A DNA stretch of 6,377 nucleotides from Devosia sp. (GTDB lineage: Bacteria; Pseudomonadota; Alphaproteobacteria; Rhizobiales; Devosiaceae): positions 1-6,377 of the forward strand of contig JAQGKH010000091.1 in assembly GCA_028290225.1 (NCBI GenBank). Direction: 5' to 3'. Below the pieces are notes generated by a model that was not told the DNA's origin, did no database searches, and saw only the letters and a program-made list of their open reading frames with translations. Positions 1-5,497 of this stretch are shown piece by piece. Both the position numbers and the translations under genes were made by a program. Every line of letters starts with the position of its first letter. Position 1 is the first letter of the stretch.

Positions 1-506
1 GCCGCCCATTCACGAGTCAGGGACAGTTGCGCACCCTTGGCAGCGGTGTAGCCGCTGGTGTTGCCCTGCCCGGTCACCGCGGTCTTGGACGAAATATTGA
101 CGATGGAACCCCTGGTCTGCCGCAACGCCTCAAGGCAATGATGGGCCAGGGCGAAGTAGTGGATCAGGTTCTTTTCGAGCGAGCCTCGGAAGGCATCGGG
201 GCCGGCATCCAGCCCTACTCCGTCATTGACCCCGGCATTGTTGACGAGCCCATCGATCCGGCCATAAGCGGCGAGGGTTTCGGCGACGGCGGCTTCACAG
301 GCCGCATCATTGCCGAGATCGAACTTGATCAGGCGCGCCTTTGGTGAGAGCCCGAGCAAGCGGCCGCGGAAATCCTCCGAAAGCTCGCTGCGCCCAAACA
401 CCACCGGAATAGCGCCTTCGGCGGCGAGGCCCAACGTAATGGCACCCCCGATGCCCGCGCCGCCACCGGTAACTATGAAGACCTTGTCCTTGAGTTGCAG
501 ATCCAT
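1..506 (-). CDS. Short-chain dehydrogenase/reductase, probable L-fucose dehydrogenase (C-terminus outside window)
   Basis: N-terminal 168 residues of a classical SDR, about two thirds of the usual 250-260. The Rossmann cofactor motif is TGGGAGIG (13-20), followed by NNAG (89-92). The catalytic tetrad is complete: Asn113, Ser140 (NISSK), Tyr153 and Lys157 (YTAAK). ATG at 506-504 has AGGGG (517-513) 6 nt upstream, inside the end of the dehydratase gene, and only 2 nt separate that gene's stop from this start, so the two are co-translated. The MDLQLKDKV start, IPVVFGRS after the second strand, LEKNLIHYF and GYTAAKGAQLSLTREWA resemble, from memory, the SDRs called L-fucose dehydrogenase in Burkholderia and Xanthomonas fucose clusters. 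That reaction is L-fucose to L-fucono-lactone with NAD(P). The alternative is 2-keto-3-deoxy-L-fuconate dehydrogenase, also an SDR from the same kind of cluster. SDR membership is certain; the substrate is inferred. Confidence 0.88.
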   Translation of the reverse strand, partial: MDLQLKDKVFIVTGGGAGIGGAITLGLAAEGAIPVVFGRSELSEDFRGRLLGLSPKARLIKFDLGNDAACEAAVAETLAAYGRIDGLVNNAGVNDGVGLDAGPDAFRGSLEKNLIHYFALAHHCLEALRQTRGSIVNISSKTAVTGQGNTSGYTAAKGAQLSLTREWA

Positions 507-508
507 GC

Positions 509-1786
509 TCAACCCCTGAACTGGTAGGCTTGAAGCGAAGCAGGCTTCATCTCGATGGAAAAGCCTGCTGCTGTGGGCGGCATATAGGCGGCGTTCTCGA
601 TCACGCAGGGATCGACAAAGTGCTCGTGCAGATGGTCGACATACTCGATCACCCGGCCCTCCTTGGTGCCCGAAACCACGAGATAGTCGATCATAGAGAG
701 ATGCTGCACGTATTCGCAAAGCCCCACGCCACCGGCATGCGGCCAGACAGGTAGGTCGTATTTGGCGGCCATGACGAGCACGGCAAGCACCTCGTTAAGG
801 CCGCCCAAGCGGCAGGCATCGATCTGGACGATATCGATGGCACCGTCCTTGATGAACTGCTTGAACATGATGCGGTTCTGGCACATCTCGCCGGTGGCAA
901 CCTTGACCGGATAAACGGCCTCGCGAATGGCCTTGTGGCCCGAAACGTCGTCGGGGCTGGTCGGCTCCTCGATGAAATACGGCTTGAAGCGGGCCAGCGC
1001 ATTGACCCAATCGATGGCCTCGCCCACTTCCCAGACCTGGTTGGCGTCGATCATCAGGAAGCGGTCGGGGCCCATGATGGAGCGGACGATTTCGAGGCGG
1101 CGCATGTCGTCCTCGCGGTCGCGGCCGACTTTCATCTTGATGTGGTTGAAGCCCTGCTCCACGGCTTCCGTGGCGAGGCGCGTGAGCTTTTCGTTGGAAT
1201 AGCCCAGCCATCCGGCGCTGGTGGTGTAGCACTGATAACCTTCGGCGCGCAGCGTCGCCATGCGTTCGGCCTTGCCCGCTTGCGCCTTGCGGAAGATGGC
1301 GAGTGCTTCTTGGGGCGTGACCGCGTCCGTGAGGTAACGGAAATCGATGATGGAGACGAGCTGCTCAGGGCTCATCTCGCCCACCAACTGCCAGACGGGC
1401 TTGCCCGCCTGCTTGGCGAGCAGGTCCCAAACAGCGTTGACTACGGCGCCGGTCGCCAGATGCATGGCGCCCTTGTCGGGGCCGATCCAGCGCAGCTGGC
1501 TATCGCCGGTGACATGGCGCCAGAACCGCCCGGGATTCGCACGGATCCAGTCGAGCTCAAGGCCGACCACGCGCGAGCGCAGCGCTTCGATGGCGGCACA
1601 AACCACCTCGTTGCCCCGGCCAATGGTGAAGGTCAGGCCATGACCGGCAAGATCGTCGCTGTCGGTCTTGAGGATGACATAGGCGGCAGAATAATCCGGA
1701 TCGGGATTCATGGCATCCGAGCCGTCGAGCTGCTCGGAGGTGGGGAAGCGCAGGTCAAGAACCTGCAGGTCAGTGATCTGGCTCAC
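509..1786 (-). CDS. fucD: L-fuconate dehydratase (enolase superfamily)
   Basis: Cytoplasmic Mg-dependent enzyme that dehydrates L-fuconate to 2-keto-3-deoxy-L-fuconate. It has 425 residues, close to the length of the characterised Xanthomonas enzyme. The N-terminal capping domain carries DAMNPDPDYSAAYVILKTD (24-42), typical of this subgroup. Barrel catalytic residues are all present: Lys217-x-Lys219 (IKMKVG), metal ligands Asp247 (MIDANQ), Glu273 (FIEEPT) and Glu300 (ATGEMCQNR), Asp323 (QIDACRLGG) and the general base His350 (WPHAGGVGL). These fall one residue from the Xanthomonas numbering as I recall it. The start is GTG (1786-1784), with GGAG 6 nt upstream and an in-frame TGA at 1801-1799 that excludes any longer protein. 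It lies 143 nt after the binding-protein gene and 2 nt before the SDR start. Members also act on related acids such as L-galactonate and D-arabinonate, so the true growth substrate could be an analogue of L-fucose. Confidence 0.93.
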   Translation of the reverse strand: MSQITDLQVLDLRFPTSEQLDGSDAMNPDPDYSAAYVILKTDSDDLAGHGLTFTIGRGNEVVCAAIEALRSRVVGLELDWIRANPGRFWRHVTGDSQLRWIGPDKGAMHLATGAVVNAVWDLLAKQAGKPVWQLVGEMSPEQLVSIIDFRYLTDAVTPQEALAIFRKAQAGKAERMATLRAEGYQCYTTSAGWLGYSNEKLTRLATEAVEQGFNHIKMKVGRDREDDMRRLEIVRSIMGPDRFLMIDANQVWEVGEAIDWVNALARFKPYFIEEPTSPDDVSGHKAIREAVYPVKVATGEMCQNRIMFKQFIKDGAIDIVQIDACRLGGLNEVLAVLVMAAKYDLPVWPHAGGVGLCEYVQHLSMIDYLVVSGTKEGRVIEYVDHLHEHFVDPCVIENAAYMPPTAAGFSIEMKPASLQAYQFRG

Positions 1787-1792
1787 GAGGGT

Positions 1793-1796
1793 CTCC
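1793..1796 (-). promoter_or_regulatory. Ribosome binding site deciding the GTG start of the dehydratase gene
   Basis: GGAG lies 6 nt upstream of GTG 1786-1784. With the in-frame TGA at 1801-1799 just upstream, it fixes the start of the L-fuconate dehydratase gene at this GTG. Confidence 0.75.
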
Positions 1797-1877
1797 GATC
1801 AGGCGTCGTGGAGCGGGGATAGCGTAGGCGCTGGCCCCAAGTATGAACCGCAGGCGAAAGCCCCAGTTTCTTTGGCT

Positions 1878-1902
1878 TCCCTCCCCCCTTAGGGGGGAGG
1901 GA
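1878..1902 (-). repeat. Perfect 11-bp inverted repeat (hairpin) between binding-protein and dehydratase genes
   Basis: A run of TCCCTCCCCCC, a 3-nt spacer and its exact reverse complement form an 11-bp, almost all G:C stem. It begins 28 nt after the binding-protein stop. Neither strand has a T-run after the stem, so it is not a standard intrinsic terminator. It may act as a 3'-end stabiliser of the upstream transporter mRNA, a partial attenuator, or a copy of a dispersed palindromic repeat of the C/G-run type common between genes in alphaproteobacteria. The structure is seen; the role is inferred. Confidence 0.7.
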
Positions 1903-1929
1903 GCGATCGTGGCGACCGCTGGCGTTGGC

Positions 1930-2874
1930 TTAGTCGTAGAGCACCGCGGCGATCTCGGGATCGTCCATGTTGGTGGCGTCGTAGTAGAAGAAGCCGGTAT
2001 CGATGATGTCGGGCAATTCGCCGCCATCAAGGGCCGTAACGGCGGCCTTGACGGTTTCGTAGCCGATACCCACCGGGTTCTGGGTGATGGCGCCGTTCAT
2101 CAGCCCGCTCTCGACCATGCCCTTTTGCGCTGCGCCCGAGTCAAAGCCGATCACCACAACCTGGCTGTTCAGTTCCTGCTTGCCATTGGCAACGCCGATG
2201 GCCGAGCCTTCATTGGTGCCGAAGATGCCCTTGAGATCGGGGTTGGCAAGGAGGATCGACTTGGTGATCTCGGTCGATTGCAGCTGGTCGCCGCCGCCAT
2301 ACTGGACGGAAACGATCTCGATATTGGGATAGGCTTCGGCGATGCGGTTGACGAAGCCGTCGCGGCGATCGATGCCGGTGCGGCTGGTCTGATCATGGGC
2401 AACGACGGCGATCTTGCCTTCTTCGCCAATGAGTTCGGCCATCTTGTCGGCCGCGAGCGCGGCAGCAGCGACGTTGTCGGTGGTGGCGGTGGTCAGTGGA
2501 ATGTCGCTGTCGACGCCAGAGTCAAAGGCGATCACTGGGATGCCGGCATCCTTAGCCTGCTGCAGCAGGGGTGTTGCGGCCTGGCTGTCTAGCGCGGCAA
2601 AGCCGATGGCGGCCGGGTTGCGCGACAGGGCCGCCGCAAGCATGTCGATCTGGCGATCGACTTGGGTCTCGTTGTCCGGCCCTTCGAAGGTGACGGTGAC
2701 GCCGAGTTCAGCACCCGCCTTGTCGGCGCCGGCCTTCACCGCCTGCCAGAACTGATGCTGGAAGCCCTTGGAGATCAGGGCGATTTCGCGGGCTTCCTGG
2801 GCAAAGCTGGCGCCGCCGGAAACCAAGAGAGCAAGGGCGCTGATGGCACCGAGCAGAGTACGTCTGGTAGTCAT
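1930..2874 (-). CDS. Periplasmic sugar-binding protein of ABC importer, RbsB type (Peripla_BP_4)
   Basis: Secreted solute-binding protein, 314 residues. The signal peptide has a basic TTRRTLLGAI start, a hydrophobic core (7-18) and likely cleavage after SFA (Ala25). The Arg pair resembles a Tat motif, but Sec export is equally possible. The mature part is a type I periplasmic fold. By position relative to ribose-binding protein, likely pocket residues are Phe42/Trp43, Asp118 (IAFDSG), Arg170, Asn221 (GTNEG), Asp245 (GFDSG) and Gln265 (ITQNP); this alignment is by eye. ATG at 2874-2872 follows a strong GGGAGGA. An in-frame TTG at 2886 would sit upstream of that ribosome site and is rejected. 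Unusually for such operons, the gene follows rather than precedes the ATPase and permease genes, and it is flanked on both sides by inverted repeats. Those might let its mRNA accumulate more than its neighbours. Sugar specificity cannot be read from sequence; L-fucose is the contextual guess. Confidence 0.93.
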   Translation of the reverse strand: MTTRRTLLGAISALALLVSGGASFAQEAREIALISKGFQHQFWQAVKAGADKAGAELGVTVTFEGPDNETQVDRQIDMLAAALSRNPAAIGFAALDSQAATPLLQQAKDAGIPVIAFDSGVDSDIPLTTATTDNVAAAALAADKMAELIGEEGKIAVVAHDQTSRTGIDRRDGFVNRIAEAYPNIEIVSVQYGGGDQLQSTEITKSILLANPDLKGIFGTNEGSAIGVANGKQELNSQVVVIGFDSGAAQKGMVESGLMNGAITQNPVGIGYETVKAAVTALDGGELPDIIDTGFFYYDATNMDDPEIAAVLYD

Positions 2875-2966
2875 GATTCCTCCCAAAGGATTTGGTTTTG
2901 AACAGGCAGTGAGGCTTGGGTGCCTTCTTGGTTTTGGCGCCGGCGGCGCGGGACGGCTGTCGGCGC
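2875..2966 (-). other. 92-nt intergenic region, permease to binding protein
   Basis: It holds most of the GC-rich hairpin, a 9-nt direct repeat TTGGTTTTG (plus strand 2892-2900 and 2928-2936, 36 nt apart) and the strong ribosome site of the binding-protein gene. No clear promoter is seen. Confidence 0.55.
2878..2884 (-). promoter_or_regulatory. Strong ribosome binding site of the sugar-binding protein gene
   Basis: GGGAGGA precedes ATG 2874-2872, with 4 nt between GGAGG and the ATG. It is the best Shine-Dalgarno match in the window, fitting the high demand for periplasmic binding protein. It argues against the in-frame TTG at 2886, which lies upstream of it. Confidence 0.75.
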
Positions 2967-2967
2967 C
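2936..2967 (-). repeat. GC-rich inverted repeat at the end of the permease gene
   Basis: Arms CGGCGCC (2961-2967) and GGCGCCG (2936-2942) are exact reverse complements, giving a 7-bp all-G:C stem around an 18-nt loop in the transcript. The stem starts at the last base of the permease TAG stop (2969-2967). No T-tract follows, so intrinsic termination is unlikely. It could act as a processing barrier separating permease and binding-protein mRNA. In a GC-rich genome a 7-bp stem could also occur by chance. Confidence 0.4.
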
Positions 2968-3971
2968 TATAATTTACGGCGCCGCAGGATGTCGGCGAAA
3001 ACGGCCAGAATGATGATTAGCCCGGTGACCACGGTTTGCCATTCCTGGGCCACCGACAGGATGCGCAGGCCATTGGCGAGCACGGAAATGATCAGCGCCC
3101 CAATCAAGGTGCCGAGCACGGTGCCGCGCCCTCCGCTCAGCGAGGTGCCGCCGATCACCACTGCGGCGATGGCGTCCAGTTCATAGCCCTGTCCTAGGGC
3201 GGGCTGGGCGGAATTGAGCCGGGAGGCGATCAGCAGGCCCGCGATGCCGACTACGCTGCCGGCCAGCGCATAAACGCCGATTTTCCAGCGGTCGACGTTG
3301 ACGCCTGACAGGCGCACGGCTTCCTCGTTGGAGCCCAGGGCAAAGGTGTAGCGGCCTAGCGCGGTTTTGCTCAGCACAAAGCTGATGACGATGGCCACCA
3401 GAAACAGGATCAGCACACCGTTGGGGACGGGCAAGGCCGGGATCACTGAGCCGATCAGCGAGCCCTGCGCGATCTGGGTAAAGCCGGGCGTGTTGTTGAA
3501 GTAGATGGGCTTGGTGCCCGAGATCACCAGCGACAAGCCCTTGAGGATCAGCATCATGCCCAGCGTGGCGATGAATGGCGGCACCTTGAGCTTGGCAACG
3601 ATGGTGCCGGAGATGAGACCACTGACAGTGCCGGCCAGGATGGCGCCAAGGACGCCGACCGGAAGCGGCATACCATTGTTGGTGAGAAGGACGCCCGCAA
3701 TCACGGCGCAAAAGGTCATCAGCGTGCCGACCGACAGATCGATGCCGCCGGTGATGATGACAATAGTGGCGGCGATGGCCAGAACGCCGTTGACCGAGGT
3801 CGCCTGCAGGATGGCGAGAACATTGGCCGTTTGCAGGAAATTGGGCGAAGCCAGGCTGAACACGACAAGCAGAACGATCAGCCCGGAAAAGGCCAGCAGC
3901 TTATGATAGGCACCCGATGAGCGGATACCAGCCAGCAGGCTCGGGCGATCAGAGGTGGCGATGGTGCTCAT
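2967..3971 (-). CDS. Sugar ABC transporter permease, RbsC type
   Basis: Inner-membrane permease of the BPD_transp_2 (RbsC/XylH/AraH) family, 334 residues, which is normal length. A short polar N-terminus is followed by several strongly hydrophobic segments, roughly at residues 24-42, 60-75, 82-97, 104-126, 184-201, 230-250, 285-300 and 312-328. Family blocks seen include ITGGIDLSVG (73-82), PPFIATLGM (131-139), GRYTFALGSNEEAVRLSGV (206-224) and, from about 260 to 295, a GYELDAIAAVVIGGTSLSGG stretch of the cytoplasmic loop that docks with the ATPase. ATG at 3971-3969 forms an ATGA overlap with the ATPase stop, with a weak GGAAAG 7 nt upstream, so translation is probably coupled. An in-frame extension to 4091 would add 40 polar, Arg/Pro-rich residues inside the ATPase gene and is not credible. 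It probably works as a homodimer with the adjacent ATPase and binding protein. Substrate is inferred from context. Confidence 0.95.
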   Translation of the reverse strand: MSTIATSDRPSLLAGIRSSGAYHKLLAFSGLIVLLVVFSLASPNFLQTANVLAILQATSVNGVLAIAATIVIITGGIDLSVGTLMTFCAVIAGVLLTNNGMPLPVGVLGAILAGTVSGLISGTIVAKLKVPPFIATLGMMLILKGLSLVISGTKPIYFNNTPGFTQIAQGSLIGSVIPALPVPNGVLILFLVAIVISFVLSKTALGRYTFALGSNEEAVRLSGVNVDRWKIGVYALAGSVVGIAGLLIASRLNSAQPALGQGYELDAIAAVVIGGTSLSGGRGTVLGTLIGALIISVLANGLRILSVAQEWQTVVTGLIIILAVFADILRRRKL

Positions 3972-5497
3972 GAGGCAGCTTTCCGGTTGGGTTCGCTGGT
4001 CTCTACAGCGCTCGGGCGCAGCGTGGCCAGACGCATGATGTCCTGCTGCGGGGCACCGGCGGGGAGAAAGCCGGTCAGCCGGCCTTCGCACATCACGGCG
4101 ATGCGGTGGCTGAGGCGCAGCACTTCGGGCAGTTCGGACGAGATGACGATGATGGCGCGACCTTGCGCGGCAAGGGCGTTCAGGAGCTTATAGATCTCGG
4201 ACTTGGCGCCGATATCGATGCCTCGCGTTGGTTCATCAAAGATCAGGATGGGGCAATCGCGGAGCAGCCATTTGGCGATAACCACCTTTTGCTGGTTCCC
4301 GCCGGACAGCAGGCGCGCTTCCTGCGTATCGGAAGGCGTCTTGATCGCCAGCTGCTTGATGAAGCCTTGCGCTGTTTGGCGCATGGCGCCATCACGCAGC
4401 ACGCCGGCCGCGCCGGTGAAGCGCCTGAGGCTCGCCAAGGCGATGTTGTTGCGCACGTCCATGCCCGTCGCGAGGCCGAAATGCTTGCGATCCTCCGACA
4501 GGTAGCCGATGCCTGCCCGGACGGCATCCTGGGGCGAGCGGATGGTGACCTTGGTCCCGTCCACCAAAATCTCGCCAGCCTCGAGCGGATCGGCGCCGAA
4601 GATGGCACGGGCGACTTCGGTACGCCCTGCCCCCATCAGGCCGGCAAAACCCAGGATCTCGCCCTTGCGAACGGCAAAGCTGACGTCACGGATTTCGCGG
4701 CCGCGGCTGAGACCCCGCACTTCCAGGGCGACCGGAGCCGCCGCGGTATCGGGCACTACAGCGGTTTCATTGGAGAGCGTTCGCCCGACCATCATCTGGA
4801 TGATGGTTTCGATCGGCGTCAAGGCTGCCGGGACCGTGCCGACATATTCGCCGTCGCGCATCACCGTGACACGGTCGGCAATGCGCTTCAGCTCGTCCAT
4901 CTTGTGGGAAATATAGACGATGCCGACGCCTTCGGCCTTGAGGCGCTCGATGATGGTGAAGAGCTCATTGATCTCGGCGTCGTTAAGCGCGGCGGTGGGC
5001 TCGTCCATGATCAGGACGCGCGATCGATAGGACAATGCCTTGGCAATTTCCACCATCTGCTGCTTGGCGATGGTGAGGCTTTCCACCGGAACGCGGGGGT
5101 CGAGCGCCAGGTTCATGGAGCGGAAGATCGCTTCGGCGTCACGGTTGAGCGCTGCTTCATCGAGCAGGAAACCACGGCGGGGCTCGCGGCCGATGAAGAT
5201 GTTCTGGGCAGCCGTCAGGTCCCGCATGAGCGCGAGTTCCTGGTGGATGATACTGATGCCGAGCGCCTGCGCCTCGCGGGGGCCGGAGATGGTCGCGGGC
5301 TTGCCGTCCACCAGGATTTGGCCGGTATCGGCGCTGTAAACGCCCGAAAGGATCTTCATCAGGGTCGACTTGCCGGCGCCGTTTTCGCCCATCAGGGCAT
5401 GCACCTCGCCGGACAGCAGTTCGAACTGGGCGCCTTTGAGCGCCCGCACCCCCGGGAAGGACTTGTCGATGCCGGTCATGGATACAAGAGGGATCAT
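3968..5497 (-). CDS. Sugar ABC transporter ATP-binding protein, RbsA/MglA type
   Basis: Cytoplasmic ATPase of a CUT2-family sugar importer, 509 residues, the usual length for fused double-domain members. NBD1 has Walker A GENGAGKST (37-45), the family's altered signature LTIAKQQMVE (141-150), Walker B VLIMDEPTAAL (161-171) and H-loop His198. NBD2 has a degenerate Walker A, GLMGAGRTE (286-294, Arg292 in place of Lys), but a canonical signature LSGGNQQK (397-404) and Walker B ILIFDEPTRGID (417-428). The NBD2 H-loop position is Ser. Such asymmetry is normal in RbsA, XylG and MglA proteins, where one site carries most ATP hydrolysis. The start ATG (5497-5495) overlaps the lactonase stop as ATGA and has GGGAG 7 nt upstream (5509-5505). 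A later in-frame ATG (5479) is less likely. The stop overlaps the permease start. The substrate is probably L-fucose or an analogue, inferred from context only. Confidence 0.95.
   Translation of the reverse strand: MIPLVSMTGIDKSFPGVRALKGAQFELLSGEVHALMGENGAGKSTLMKILSGVYSADTGQILVDGKPATISGPREAQALGISIIHQELALMRDLTAAQNIFIGREPRRGFLLDEAALNRDAEAIFRSMNLALDPRVPVESLTIAKQQMVEIAKALSYRSRVLIMDEPTAALNDAEINELFTIIERLKAEGVGIVYISHKMDELKRIADRVTVMRDGEYVGTVPAALTPIETIIQMMVGRTLSNETAVVPDTAAAPVALEVRGLSRGREIRDVSFAVRKGEILGFAGLMGAGRTEVARAIFGADPLEAGEILVDGTKVTIRSPQDAVRAGIGYLSEDRKHFGLATGMDVRNNIALASLRRFTGAAGVLRDGAMRQTAQGFIKQLAIKTPSDTQEARLLSGGNQQKVVIAKWLLRDCPILIFDEPTRGIDIGAKSEIYKLLNALAAQGRAIIVISSELPEVLRLSHRIAVMCEGRLTGFLPAGAPQQDIMRLATLRPSAVETSEPNRKAAS

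Larger units (their letters stand above)
1787..1929 (-). other. 143-nt intergenic region, binding protein to dehydratase
   Basis: This is the longest gap in the operon. It contains the 1878-1902 inverted repeat and the dehydratase ribosome site. I see no convincing -35/-10 pair and no small ORF with a ribosome site in the rest, so an internal promoter is possible but not supported. Confidence 0.6.

Noticed and set aside
935..1822. Plus-strand open frame (295 codons) opposite the fuconate dehydratase gene
   Set aside because: It is antisense to a gene with a complete catalytic set and shows no recognisable domain, so it is a frame shadow.
1878..1902. Intrinsic (rho-independent) terminator
   Set aside because: The stem is strong but no T-run follows on either strand. 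The downstream genes belong to the same pathway, so full termination here is unlikely.
1843..2592. Plus-strand open frame (249 codons) opposite the binding-protein gene
   Set aside because: It runs through the 1878-1902 palindrome and the antisense of a clear periplasmic binding protein. The product is repetitive Gly/Asp/Val-rich sequence with no family features.
4603..4641. Defective NBD2 in the ATPase (Walker A Lys replaced by Arg)
   Set aside because: A degenerate second Walker A is the normal state of RbsA/MglA/XylG-type ATPases and is not damage.
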